Shown one piece after another: positions 29,565 through 38,789 of a DNA stretch of 64,000 nucleotides. Numbering within the stretch: the first letter of the stretch is position 1; each line of letters begins with the position of its first letter. The notes beneath the pieces were generated by a model. It worked only from the letters and a program-made list of their open reading frames with translations. It was not told where the DNA came from and ran no database searches. The position numbers were made by a program, and so were the translations under genes. Origin of the DNA: CAVSJJ01 sp963728395. GTDB lineage: Bacteria; Actinomycetota; Actinomycetes; Actinomycetales; Dermatophilaceae. The stretch spans positions 62,001 through 126,000 of the forward strand of contig CAVSJJ010000006.1 in assembly GCA_963728395.1 (NCBI GenBank), read 5' to 3'.

Positions 29565-32500
29565 TCAGCCGACGGCGACGCGGGCGTTGTGGAACATCCG
29601 CAACCAGGGGCTCTCCTGCTCGACCGGCCCGGACGTCCACGACATCTGGACGTTCCGCTGCACCCGCTCCGGGTGCGGCATCATCGCCGTGAAACGCCCG
29701 TCGGGCGTCGTCACGGCGGTGAGCCCCTCCGGGCTGCCGTTGGGGTTCGCCGGGTATGCCGCGGCCGGCGCGCCGGTGCCGTCGACGAAGCGCATCGCGC
29801 GCCGCACGACGTCCTCGGCCCCGTGCCCGGAGAAGTCCGCCCGCCCCTCACCGTGCGCCACGGCGATCGGGATGAGGCTGCCCGCCATGCCGCTGGTGAA
29901 GATCGAGGGTGAGTGCAGGACCTCGACGAGCGACAGCCGGGCCTCGAACTGCTCGGACCGGTTACGGGTGAAGCGGGGCCAGGCCTCGGCCCCGGGGATG
30001 AGCTCGGCGAGCGCCGCGAACATCTGGCACCCGTTGCAGATGCCGAGGCCGAAGGTGTCCGGCCGGTGGAAGAACCCGTGGAACATCGTGGTCAGCGCCG
30101 GGTTGAACAGCACCGAGCGCGCCCACCCCTCGCCGGCGCCGAGCGTGTCGCCGTAGGAGAACCCTCCGGCCGCAACGAGCCCCACCGCGTCGGCCAGGTC
30201 GAACCGGCCGCTCTGCAGGTCGGTCATGTGGACGTCGTAGGCGTCGAAACCGGCCCGGTCGAACGCGAACGCCGTCTCCACGTGGGAGTTGACGCCCTGC
30301 TCGCGCAGGATCGCGACCCGCGGCCGCGCCCCGAGCGACAGGTACGGCGCCACGATGTCGGCAGCGGCGTCGAATGTCGTCGACACCCGCAGGCCCGGGT
30401 CGTCGTCGGCGCCGACGCCCGCGTGCTCCTCGTCCGCACACTCGGGGTTGTCCCGCAGCGCGGCGATCCGCCACGACACCTCGTCCCAGGCCTGCGCGAG
30501 GTCGCGCAGGCCCTCGTCGAGCAGCGGCTCACCGACGAGGCGGACCCGCACCCGCCGGTCGCCGTTGGGCCGACCGACGACCCGCGAGGCGGCACCGAGC
30601 CCATGGGCCGCCAGCGTCTCGAGAGCCGCCTGGACCGAACCGGACGGAACCTCGACGAGCGCGCCCAGCTCCTCGGAGAACAGGGATGCGAGCGACGGCA
30701 CGTCGAGGTCGAGCCCCATCGCCCCGGCGAAGGCCATCTCGCACGCCGCCGCCCACAGGCCGCCGTCCGACCTGTCGTGATAGGCGGTGGCGATGCCCCT
30801 GTCCCTCAGCGAGTTCACCGCATCGACCAGGCCGGAGAGGAGCGACGGGTCGTCGAGGTCGGGGACCTCGTCCCCGAACCGCCCGGCCACCTGTGCGAGC
30901 ATCGAGCCACCGAGGCGGTCCCGGCCGGCCCCGAGGTCGACGAGGAGCAGAGCCGATCCGCCGCGCAGCTGCGGCGTCAGCGTCCCCCGCACGTCCGGGA
31001 GGACGGCGAACGCCGACACGACGAGCGACACCGGCGAGGTCACCTGGCGCGGGCGCCCATGATCGTCCGTCCAGCGGGTCCGCATCGACAGCGAGTCCTT
31101 GCCGACCGGCACGCTGACGCCGAGGGCTGGGCACAGCTCCATCGCGACGGCCTCGACCGTGTCGTAGAGGGCGGCGTCCTCGCCCGGCTCCCCGGCGGCG
31201 GCCATCCAGTTGCAGGACAGCTTGACCGCGGGCAGGGCGATCGGCGCCGCGAGAAGGTTGGTGATCGCCTCGCCGACCGCCATCCGACCCGACGCCGGCG
31301 CGTCGACGGCGGCGAGCGGCATCCGCTCCCCCGAGGCCATCGCCTCTCCGGCGAAGCCGAGCAGGTCGGCCAGCGTCACGGCGACGTCGGACACCGGCAC
31401 CTGCCATGGCCCGACCATCTGGTCGCGGTGGGACAGCCCGCCGACGGTCCGGTCGCCGATCGTGACGAGGAACCGCTTGCTCGCGACCGTCGGGTGCCGC
31501 AGCACCGCGTATGCCGCCTCCCGCGCGTCCACGTCGGACAGGTCCAGGGCGGGCTCGCTCCACGCCACGCGGGTGACGTCGCGGGTCATCTTGGGCGGCT
31601 TGCCGAGCAGGACCTCCATCGGCATGTCGATCGCGCGCTCCTCGCCGTCGACGTCGTGCGGCCCCTCGGCGAGGACGAGCCGGCGATCGCCACGCGCCAC
31701 GCCGACGACCGCATACGGGCAGCGCTCACGCGCACAGAGCGCAGCGAAACGATCGAGCGAGTCCGGCGCCAGGGCCACGACATACCGCTCCTGGCTCTCG
31801 TTGCACCAGATCTCCTTCGGGGCCAGGCCCGACTCCTCCAGCGGCACGGCTCCGATGTCGAAGCGCGCGCCGAGGCCGGCGCCGTCGACGAGCTCGGGAA
31901 GGGCGTTGGACAGCCCGCCGGCACCGACGTCGTGGATGGCGAGGACCGGGTTGTCGGCGCCGAGCGACCAGCAGTGGTTGATGACCTCCTGGGCCCGGCG
32001 CTCGATCTCGGGGTTTCCGCGCTGGACCGAGTCGAAGTCGAGATCGGCCGCATTGGCCCCGGCCGCGAGCGACGAGGCCGCCCCGCCGCCCATGCCGATG
32101 CGCATACCCGGCCCGCCGAGCTGGACGAGCAGCGTCCCGTCGGGGAAGACGACCTTCTCGGTCTGCTCTGCGCCGATCGTGCCGAGCCCGCCGGCACTCA
32201 TGATCGGCTTGTGGTAGCCGCGGCGCACCCCGGCCACGGTCTGCTCGAAGACGCGGAAGAAGCCGCCGAGCCCGGGCCGGCCGAACTCGTTGTTGAAGGC
32301 CGCAGCACCGACCGGGCCCTCGATCATGATGTCCAGCGGCGCGGCGATGTGGCCGGGCGCTCCGTAGGGGTCGCGCTCCCAGGGCTCATCGGTCCCGGGA
32401 AGGCGCAGGCTCGACACGGCGAAGCCGGTCAGCCCGGCCTTCGGCTGGGAGCCGCGGCCCGTCGCCCCCTCGTCGCGGATCTCGCCTCCGGCGCCGGTCG

Positions 32501-33455
32501 CCGCGCCCGGGAAGGGTGAGATGGCGGTGGGGTGGTTGTGGGTCTCGACCTTCATCAGGACGTGCACCTCGCCCTCGCGGGCGGCATACCGGCTCGGACC
32601 CTCGACGTCCTCGGGCAGCCAGCGGTGGACGAGGCCGCCGCGCATGACCGACGCGTTGTCCTTGTAGGCGACGATCGTGCCGGCGCCGGCCACGGCCTCG
32701 GTATGCCGGATCATCCCGAAGAGGGAGGAGCTCTGGGGCGCACCGTCGAGGACGAACTCGGCGTTGAAGATCTTGTGCCGGCAGTGCTCGGAGTTGGCCT
32801 GGGCGAACATCATCAGCTCGACGTCGGTCGGGTTCCGGCCCATTCCGGTGAAGGCTTCGACGAGGTAGTCGATCTCGTCGTCGGACAGGGCGAGGCCGAA
32901 CTCGGCGTCGGCCGCCACGAGGGCCGAGCGACCGGCCCCGAGCACGTCGACGTGCGCCATCGGCTCCGGGTAGCGCTCGTCGAAGAGGGCAGTGGCGGCA
33001 TCCCGGCTCGGCAGCGCGGTCTCGGTCATCCGGTCATGGAGGACGCCGGCGCAGGCGGCCCACTGCTCGCCGTCGAGCGCCGGGCCCTCGAGGAGGTACT
33101 CCGTCACCCGCTCGACCCGCCGGATCGCCACCCCGCAGTTGTGCGCGATGTCCGTGGCCTTGCTCGCCCAGGGCGAGACGGTGCCGAGCCGGGGCCCCAC
33201 GACGACGAGGGAGGCGGAGGTCCGCGCGTCGACCGCGGCATACGGCTCCCCGTAGGTGAGCAGTCGGGCCACCGTCTCTGCGGTCGCACGGGACAGCTCA
33301 GCGTCGCTCGCGACCCAGTGGACGTAGCGGGCGCGCACCGCCGTGACGGCAGGGACGACGGCCTGGAGCCGTGCCACCAGGGCCCGGGTGCGGAAGGGCG
33401 AGAGGGCGGCGCCGCCCTCGACGACGGTCAGCACGAGGTCGTGCGACGGAACCAT
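29565..33455 (-). CDS. purL: Phosphoribosylformylglycinamidine synthase, single-chain form
   Basis: 1296-residue large PurL combining the PurS-like N-terminal, synthetase and glutaminase parts in one chain. It converts FGAR, glutamine and ATP to FGAM. Motifs: FAQANSEHCRHKIFNAEF, VETHNHPTAISPFPGAATG, GGLGTIGAEQTEKV, GVSVPVGKDSLSM, and a C-terminal glutaminase with Cys1143 (GICNGCQMF), His1261 and Glu1263 (MPHPERV). The ATG at 33455 has CAGGAGA upstream. Well-studied actinobacteria use separate purS, purQ and purL, so this gammaproteobacterial/eukaryotic-type architecture is notable. Confidence 0.96.
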   Translation of the reverse strand: MVPSHDLVLTVVEGGAALSPFRTRALVARLQAVVPAVTAVRARYVHWVASDAELSRATAETVARLLTYGEPYAAVDARTSASLVVVGPRLGTVSPWASKATDIAHNCGVAIRRVERVTEYLLEGPALDGEQWAACAGVLHDRMTETALPSRDAATALFDERYPEPMAHVDVLGAGRSALVAADAEFGLALSDDEIDYLVEAFTGMGRNPTDVELMMFAQANSEHCRHKIFNAEFVLDGAPQSSSLFGMIRHTEAVAGAGTIVAYKDNASVMRGGLVHRWLPEDVEGPSRYAAREGEVHVLMKVETHNHPTAISPFPGAATGAGGEIRDEGATGRGSQPKAGLTGFAVSSLRLPGTDEPWERDPYGAPGHIAAPLDIMIEGPVGAAAFNNEFGRPGLGGFFRVFEQTVAGVRRGYHKPIMSAGGLGTIGAEQTEKVVFPDGTLLVQLGGPGMRIGMGGGAASSLAAGANAADLDFDSVQRGNPEIERRAQEVINHCWSLGADNPVLAIHDVGAGGLSNALPELVDGAGLGARFDIGAVPLEESGLAPKEIWCNESQERYVVALAPDSLDRFAALCARERCPYAVVGVARGDRRLVLAEGPHDVDGEERAIDMPMEVLLGKPPKMTRDVTRVAWSEPALDLSDVDAREAAYAVLRHPTVASKRFLVTIGDRTVGGLSHRDQMVGPWQVPVSDVAVTLADLLGFAGEAMASGERMPLAAVDAPASGRMAVGEAITNLLAAPIALPAVKLSCNWMAAAGEPGEDAALYDTVEAVAMELCPALGVSVPVGKDSLSMRTRWTDDHGRPRQVTSPVSLVVSAFAVLPDVRGTLTPQLRGGSALLLVDLGAGRDRLGGSMLAQVAGRFGDEVPDLDDPSLLSGLVDAVNSLRDRGIATAYHDRSDGGLWAAACEMAFAGAMGLDLDVPSLASLFSEELGALVEVPSGSVQAALETLAAHGLGAASRVVGRPNGDRRVRVRLVGEPLLDEGLRDLAQAWDEVSWRIAALRDNPECADEEHAGVGADDDPGLRVSTTFDAAADIVAPYLSLGARPRVAILREQGVNSHVETAFAFDRAGFDAYDVHMTDLQSGRFDLADAVGLVAAGGFSYGDTLGAGEGWARSVLFNPALTTMFHGFFHRPDTFGLGICNGCQMFAALAELIPGAEAWPRFTRNRSEQFEARLSLVEVLHSPSIFTSGMAGSLIPIAVAHGEGRADFSGHGAEDVVRRAMRFVDGTGAPAAAYPANPNGSPEGLTAVTTPDGRFTAMMPHPERVQRNVQMSWTSGPVEQESPWLRMFHNARVAVG

Positions 33456-33547
33456 GTCGGGGTCTCCTGGGGGCGGCCTGCGAGATCGCGTCCAGGCTAC
33501 CGGCGGCGGGGTGGCGACCGGTGCGCCGGACCACCCCGTGGCACCGC

Positions 33548-33919
33548 TCAGCCGGACTTGCCGCGGACGACGACGGCGGTGCCGTAGCAGTGGATCTCGA
33601 TGATCTGGCCGGAGCCGACCTCGTTGGAGTCGAAGCGGACGCCGATGAGGCCGTTGCCACCCACCCGCCCCGCGGCGTCGATGCACCGGCCGAGCGCGAT
33701 GTGCCGCGCCTCGGTGAGCAGCTCGGTCATGTTGACGACCTCGCCGCGCGAGAGCGAGGACAGGCCGGCGGAGATGCTCCGGCCGAAGCCGAGGCTCGTC
33801 GCATAGACGCCCGAGACGGCACCGACGGTCGTCGTGACGTCGAAGTCGGGCAGGTCGAAGGCCGTCGTGACCGGGATGGGGTACCCGGCGCTCTGCCAGG
33901 TGGGTTGCGTGCCGCTCAT
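33548..33919 (-). CDS. YbjQ-family protein
   Basis: 123 residues of the YbjQ/DUF74 family: TVGAVSGVYATSLGFGRSI, ARHIALGRCIDAAGRVGGNG, LIGVRFDSNEVG and IEIHCYGTAVVV. Members form a pentameric fold with no proven activity, and metal binding has been proposed. Its ATG overlaps the purC stop (ATGA), so it is translated with purC; purL follows after 92 bp. Confidence 0.85.
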   Translation of the reverse strand: MSGTQPTWQSAGYPIPVTTAFDLPDFDVTTTVGAVSGVYATSLGFGRSISAGLSSLSRGEVVNMTELLTEARHIALGRCIDAAGRVGGNGLIGVRFDSNEVGSGQIIEIHCYGTAVVVRGKSG

Positions 33920-34857
33920 GGCGGTATTGAACCAGCCGAGCTCGGGCCCAGCCGGACCGGACAGAAGGACTCGCCGGTGAGTCGCTCGAAGGCCTCGACG
34001 TAGCGCGCCCTCGTCGCCGCGACGACATCCTCCGGGAGCGGGGGCGGCGGCGTGCCCGACCCCCGGTCCCAGCCACTCGACGGTGAGGTGAGCCAGTCGC
34101 GGACGAACTGCTTGTCGAAGCTCGGCTGCGGGTGCCCGGGCTCCCATCGGTCGGCCGGCCAGAACCGCGAGGAGTCCGGCGTGAGGACCTCGTCGGCGAG
34201 GACGAGGTCACCGCCACGCATCCCGAACTCGACCTTCGTGTCGGCGAGGATGATGCCACGCGCCGTCGCGATCTCGTTGCCACGACGAAGGATTGCGACG
34301 GTGAGCTCCCGGACCTTCGCGGACAGGAGGGCACCGAGCTCCGCCTCGACGGCGGCATACGGGATGGGCTCGTCGTGCTGTCCCATCGGCGCCTTCGTCG
34401 ACGGGGTGAAGATCGGCTCCGGGAGCCGGTCGCCGTCGACGAGACCGGTCGGCAGTGGTATGCCGCTCACCGCCCCCGTGGCGGCGTACTCACTCAGCCC
34501 GCCACCGGTGAGGTATGCCCGGGCGACGCACTCGACCGGCAGCATGTCGAGCCGCTCGACGAGCACCGCGCGGCCGGCGACCGCGGCCGGGACGTCAGTG
34601 GAGACGACGTGGTTGGGGACAAGATCGGCGAGCTGGTCGAACCACCACAGGGACAACCGGGTCAGGACCTCACCCTTGTCGGGCACCGAGGTGTCGAGGA
34701 TGAAGTCGTAGGCGCTGATCCGGTCGGAAGCGACGAGGAGCAGCCGGTCGGCGACCGTCTCTCCGGTCCCCGGGTCGAGGGGTGCGTAGAGGTCGCGGAC
34801 CTTGCCCGAGTAGATGTGGGCGTAGCCCGGGAGGGCCGGCGGCAGCGAGTGCGTCAT
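33916..34857 (-). CDS. purC: SAICAR synthetase
   Basis: 313 residues, the monomeric bacterial/yeast-type form. It joins aspartate to CAIR using ATP. Motifs: HIYSGKVRDLYAP near the N-terminus, VASDRISAYDFIL, PVECVARAYLTGGGLSEY, and LADTKVEFGMRGGDLVLADE in the metal/ATP site. The start ATG is at 34857. It heads a minus-strand unit purC, ybjQ-like, purL. Confidence 0.95.
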   Translation of the reverse strand: MTHSLPPALPGYAHIYSGKVRDLYAPLDPGTGETVADRLLLVASDRISAYDFILDTSVPDKGEVLTRLSLWWFDQLADLVPNHVVSTDVPAAVAGRAVLVERLDMLPVECVARAYLTGGGLSEYAATGAVSGIPLPTGLVDGDRLPEPIFTPSTKAPMGQHDEPIPYAAVEAELGALLSAKVRELTVAILRRGNEIATARGIILADTKVEFGMRGGDLVLADEVLTPDSSRFWPADRWEPGHPQPSFDKQFVRDWLTSPSSGWDRGSGTPPPPLPEDVVAATRARYVEAFERLTGESFCPVRLGPSSAGSIPP

Positions 34858-34954
34858 GCGGACATCCTGTCATCGTGGGTCCGACATCACGTCGGCTTGA
34901 AGTTGGGGACCGCTCCCGCCGGAGCCGCGGATGCGAGGACATAGGGTTGGCGAC

Positions 34955-35884
34955 ATGGACCTGCGCATCTTCACCGAGCCCCAGCAGGGCGCGACCTACG
35001 ACGACCTCCTCGCCGTGGCGCGGGCGAGCGAGGACCTCGGGTTCGACGGGTTCTTCAGGTCCGACCACTACCTCCACCTGAGCGGCGACGGCGGCCCCGG
35101 ACCCACCGACGCCTGGACGACCCTCGCCGGGCTGGCGCGCGACACCTCGACGATCCGGCTCGGGACGCTCGTCAGCTCGGCGACGTTCCGGCTGCCGGGG
35201 CCTCTGTCGGTGCAGGTCGCCGGCGTCGACCAGATGAGCGGCGGACGCGTGGAGCTCGGGCTCGGCGCGGGCTGGTTCGAGGCCGAGCACACGGCATACG
35301 GCATCCCGTTCCCGCCACTCAAGGAGCGCTTCGACCGCCTCGAGGAGCAGCTCGCCGTCATCACCGGCCTCTGGGCCACCCCGCCCGGGCAGACGTTCAC
35401 CCATGACGGCTCGCACTACCCCGTCGCGGACTCCCCCGCGCTGGCCAAGCCGGTCCAGGAGGGCGGCGTCCCGATCATCGTCGGCGGCTCCGGCAAGCGC
35501 CGGACCCCGGCACTGGCCGTCCGGTATGCCGCGGAGTTCAACACGCCGTTCGCCTCCGTCGAGGAGTCCGGCCGGCTCTACGAGGGCATCCGCCGCGCCT
35601 GCGACGACGCCGGCCGCGACCCGGCGACGATGACGTTCTCGGCCGCCCAGGTCGTGTGCCTCGGCGCCGACGAGGGGACGCTGCGGCGCCGGGCCGCGGC
35701 GATCGGTCGCGACGTCGACGAGCTGCGACGCAACGTTCTCGCCGGCTCGCCTGGTGAGATCGTCGACCGGCTGGGCCGGCTCAGCGAGCAGGGTGCGTCC
35801 CGGGCCTATCTCCAGGTGCTCGACCTATCCGACCTCGACCACCTGGCCGACATCGCCGACACCGTTCTGCCGCAGGTCTCCTGA
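34955..35884 (+). CDS. LLM-class (probably F420-dependent) oxidoreductase
   Basis: 309-residue luciferase-like monooxygenase-fold protein: DLGFDGFFRSDHYLHL, LGTLVSSATFRLPGPL, VELGLGAGWFEAEH and VPIIVGGSGKRRTP. In actinobacteria such proteins commonly use F420, consistent with the fgd gene at 9114. Substrate unknown. ATG at 34955 starts the fold; divergent from purC across 97 bp. Confidence 0.85.
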   Translation: MDLRIFTEPQQGATYDDLLAVARASEDLGFDGFFRSDHYLHLSGDGGPGPTDAWTTLAGLARDTSTIRLGTLVSSATFRLPGPLSVQVAGVDQMSGGRVELGLGAGWFEAEHTAYGIPFPPLKERFDRLEEQLAVITGLWATPPGQTFTHDGSHYPVADSPALAKPVQEGGVPIIVGGSGKRRTPALAVRYAAEFNTPFASVEESGRLYEGIRRACDDAGRDPATMTFSAAQVVCLGADEGTLRRRAAAIGRDVDELRRNVLAGSPGEIVDRLGRLSEQGASRAYLQVLDLSDLDHLADIADTVLPQVS

Positions 35885-35901
35885 CGTCCCCTCAGGGGAC
35901 G
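35885..35901. terminator. Compact hairpin whose loop is the purD stop codon
   Basis: CGTCCCC (35885-35891) pairs with GGGGACG (35895-35901); the 3-nt loop is the complement of the purD stop codon. It lies immediately after the LLM gene stop, so both convergent genes share it. Confidence 0.45.
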
Positions 35902-37175
35902 GTGATCTCGCCCCGTTCCGCCGCGAGCGCGATGTCGCGCCGGTGGTGCGCCCCGTCGAGCTCGATGCGGTCCACGACGGCATACGCCCGCCGCCGCGCC
36001 TCGGCGAGCGTGGCGCCGAGCCCGACGACGGACAGGACGCGACCCCCGTTGGCGGCGACCAGGCCCTCGGCGTTGCGGGTCGTCCCCGCATGCAGGACGT
36101 AGGCCGCGGGGTCGTCCTCGAGCGCCTCCAGACCCACGACGGGGTCGCCGGTCCGGGGCGTCGCCGGGTAGTCCTGGGCTGCGATCACGACCGTCACGGC
36201 GTGGTCCGCCGACCAGCGCAGCGGGTCCAACTCGGCGAGCCGTCCGGTCGCGGCCGCGTGGAGGAGGGTGCCGAGCGGGGTCAGCAGCCGGGCGAGGACG
36301 ACCTGCGTCTCCGGGTCGCCGAACCGGGCGTTGAACTCGATGACCCGCGGACCACGCGAGGTGAGGGCAAGACCGATGTAGAGGACACCGACGAAGGGGG
36401 CCCCCCGCCGGTGCATCTCGTCGACGGTCGGCTGGGCGATGCGCTCGACGAGGGTGTCGACGAGGCCCTCGGGCGCCCAGTCCAGCGGACTGTAGGCGCC
36501 CATGCCGCCGGTGTTCGGACCGGTGTCGCCCTCGCCGACCCGCTTGAAGTCCTGGGCGGGGGCGAGCGGCAGCACCCGGTCGCCGTCGCAGACGCAGAAC
36601 AGCGACACCTCGGGCCCGTCGAGGAACTCCTCGACGACGACCCGCCCGTCGGGCTTGGCGAGGCAGGACCGAGCATGCTCGATGGCGGCGGCCCGGTCGT
36701 CCGTGACGACGACACCCTTGCCGGCGGCCAGTCCATCGTCCTTGACGACGTACGGGACCCCCAGCGCATCGAGGGCGTCCTCGACCTCCTCGACCGTCGT
36801 GCAGACGTGCGCGAGGGCGGTCGGCACGTCGGCGGCCGACATCACCTCCTTGGCGAAGGACTTGCTCCCCTCGAGCCGGGCGGCCTCGGCGCTCGGGCCG
36901 AAGGTGGGGAACCCCGCGGCGACCAGGGCGTCGGCGACCCCGGCGACGAGCGGGGCCTCGGGTCCGACGACGACGAGGTCGACCGCCTGCCGTCGGGCGA
37001 CCTCGACGACGGACCCGGCGTCGGTGACCCCACCCGGCAGCGGTTCGCAGCGGGCGACCGCCTCGATCCCCGGGTTCCCGGGAGCGGCGATGACAGCATC
37101 GACCGTGGGGTCGGCCCCCAGACTGCGGACGAGGGCGTGCTCACGCGCACCGGACCCGATGACGAGAACCTTCAC
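35892..37175 (-). CDS. purD: Phosphoribosylamine-glycine ligase (GARS)
   Basis: 427-residue ATP-grasp enzyme making GAR from phosphoribosylamine and glycine. Motifs: MKVLVIGSGAREHAL, VVVGPEAPLVAG, PYVVKDDGLAAGKGV, DFKRVGEGDTGPNTGGMG and EFNARFGDPETQ. Start ATG 37175. Divergent from the LuxR-type regulator gene across a 262-bp gap with a strong palindrome. Confidence 0.96.
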   Translation of the reverse strand: MKVLVIGSGAREHALVRSLGADPTVDAVIAAPGNPGIEAVARCEPLPGGVTDAGSVVEVARRQAVDLVVVGPEAPLVAGVADALVAAGFPTFGPSAEAARLEGSKSFAKEVMSAADVPTALAHVCTTVEEVEDALDALGVPYVVKDDGLAAGKGVVVTDDRAAAIEHARSCLAKPDGRVVVEEFLDGPEVSLFCVCDGDRVLPLAPAQDFKRVGEGDTGPNTGGMGAYSPLDWAPEGLVDTLVERIAQPTVDEMHRRGAPFVGVLYIGLALTSRGPRVIEFNARFGDPETQVVLARLLTPLGTLLHAAATGRLAELDPLRWSADHAVTVVIAAQDYPATPRTGDPVVGLEALEDDPAAYVLHAGTTRNAEGLVAANGGRVLSVVGLGATLAEARRRAYAVVDRIELDGAHHRRDIALAAERGEITVP

Positions 37176-37228
37176 GGGGCCACCCTAGGGGCGCGGGCGG
37201 GGCACGCGGGGCCCGACGGAGAGCAGAA

Positions 37229-37274
37229 CGCGGTGTTCCCGAGGAGCAGGGGGGTAATCCCCGGGAACACCGCG
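37229..37274. promoter_or_regulatory. 13-bp perfect inverted repeat with nested stem
   Basis: CGCGGTGTTCCCG (37229-37241) and CGGGAACACCGCG (37262-37274) are exact complements 20 bp apart. The spacer contains GGGGTAATCCCC, a second possible stem that shares the right arm. It lies 53 bp upstream of purD and about 165 bp before the LuxR-type gene, so it could be an operator or a leader hairpin. Confidence 0.6.
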
Positions 37275-37437
37275 CTCGCCCGAGCGGCCCACGCGGCTGG
37301 GGGAACCGGGGCTCGACACAGGCGCCGACATTGCCGGCTCCTCAACTCTTCCATCGTGGTGCGGATTGCGTAAAGTTGAGCCACGTCGGATCACCGACAA
37401 TGACGGCAACCCGCCAGGGGTGGGGGAGGGAGTCGTG

Positions 37438-38601
37438 ATGTCGCTGTCTGCGCGCCGGGGGGCCGTGACGGTGGAACCAGGGGGGCTCGGTGGGGACGCC
37501 GGCCGGCGGCGCGCCGGCGGTGGCCCCCGGTCACCCGGCGGCGTGGTGCCGCCGTCCCTGACCATCACGCCGACGATCGCCGACGCCGAGCTCCTCCTCG
37601 GCGGCGGCTGGCCCATCTCGCCGGGCGACGACGTCGTCGCCCGGATCTACCTCGCCGTCGTCCGCCAGGCCCGACCGAGCCGTTCCGCCCTCCTCGACGA
37701 CGGGTTCACCCCCGCCGAGATCGACTACGCACTCCTCCTGCTCGGCAGCCGCGGCCTCGTCGGCCCGTGCGACCCCCTCGTCGATGTCATCGACGTCCCC
37801 TCCCCCGAGGTGACGCTGCCGAGGTATGCCGCGGCGCTCGAGCGTCAGGCCGTCACCTCGCGCTCGGCCGTTCAGGGCCTCACCCACGCCTACCGCACGG
37901 CCCGGGCCGAGCGACCGGAGACGCTGACCGCCGTCGGCATCGGGCTCCTCGGCTCGGCCGAGGAGATCGCCCAGGCCCGCCAGGAGGTGCTCTCGCTGGC
38001 CCGGACCAGCGTCCTGCAGGTCTTCGCCCTCGGCCCGGGCAACCAGGACGAGGTCCTCGGACTGGCCGACCGGCTGGCCGAGGCCGCTCAGGCGCCCGGC
38101 GGCCTGCGGGACCTGCCCGATCGCCGCGCCGTCTTCGACGCCGCGGTCCTCGAGGTCGACGGGGCTCTGGAGACCCTGGACCGGCTCTCCGCGGCCGGCG
38201 TCGAGGTCCGGATCGCCCCGCGGGTTCCCTGCTCGGGACTCGTCTCCGACCAGGCGGCCCTGGCCGACCTCAGCCACCTCGACCCGTCGGGTTTCGGTTC
38301 GATGCTCCTGCGCCATCGGCCGCTGCTCCAGGTCGTCCGGGTCATCGCCGAGGGGCTCCACGAGGGCGCCGCGCCCCTCAGCCGGGTCCTCGCCCGCGAG
38401 GAGCCGCAGCACTGGTTGGACGACCGGGACCGGCAGATCCTCGTGCTCATCGCGGCCGGCGCCACCGACACGATGATCGCCCGGCAGGTCCGGATCAGCC
38501 AGCGCACGGTCGAGCGCCGGCTGCGGGCCATCATGGACGAGCTGGGCGCGACGACCCGTTTCCAGGCGGGAGTGCAGGCCGCCAAGCGCGGGCTCGTCTG
38601 A
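37438..38601 (+). CDS. LuxR-type HTH regulator with TrmB-like sensor part
   Basis: 387 residues. The C-terminus has a LuxR-type HTH (DDRDRQILVLIAAGATDTMI, ISQRTVERRLRAIMDELG). Residues 70-130 resemble a winged-helix (RSALLDDGFTPAEIDYALLL), and the middle is a PLD-like or TrmB-effector-like region (SVLQVFALGPGNQ). The first 50 residues are Gly/Pro/Arg-rich. Such proteins are frequent in actinobacteria as one-component regulators; target and ligand unknown. The ATG at 37438 follows GGGGGAGGGAG, a very strong ribosome site. A second, shorter relative is at 42567. Confidence 0.75.
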   Translation: MSLSARRGAVTVEPGGLGGDAGRRRAGGGPRSPGGVVPPSLTITPTIADAELLLGGGWPISPGDDVVARIYLAVVRQARPSRSALLDDGFTPAEIDYALLLLGSRGLVGPCDPLVDVIDVPSPEVTLPRYAAALERQAVTSRSAVQGLTHAYRTARAERPETLTAVGIGLLGSAEEIAQARQEVLSLARTSVLQVFALGPGNQDEVLGLADRLAEAAQAPGGLRDLPDRRAVFDAAVLEVDGALETLDRLSAAGVEVRIAPRVPCSGLVSDQAALADLSHLDPSGFGSMLLRHRPLLQVVRVIAEGLHEGAAPLSRVLAREEPQHWLDDRDRQILVLIAAGATDTMIARQVRISQRTVERRLRAIMDELGATTRFQAGVQAAKRGLV

Positions 38602-38789
38602 GCTGGGCGGCGCGCGGCCCGGCACCTGGACCCGGGCTCGGCCCGGTTCTCGGGATCGGTCATCGCCGCGCCGACGGGACGGATAGACTGATGCGTTCTA
38701 CGGCGCGGCCAGCAGCCACCCGGAGTGGACGTCGGCCGCCATCCCGGACGACGGGGGACCCGCCCCCGCCCTGCAAGGAGTTCGACCGC

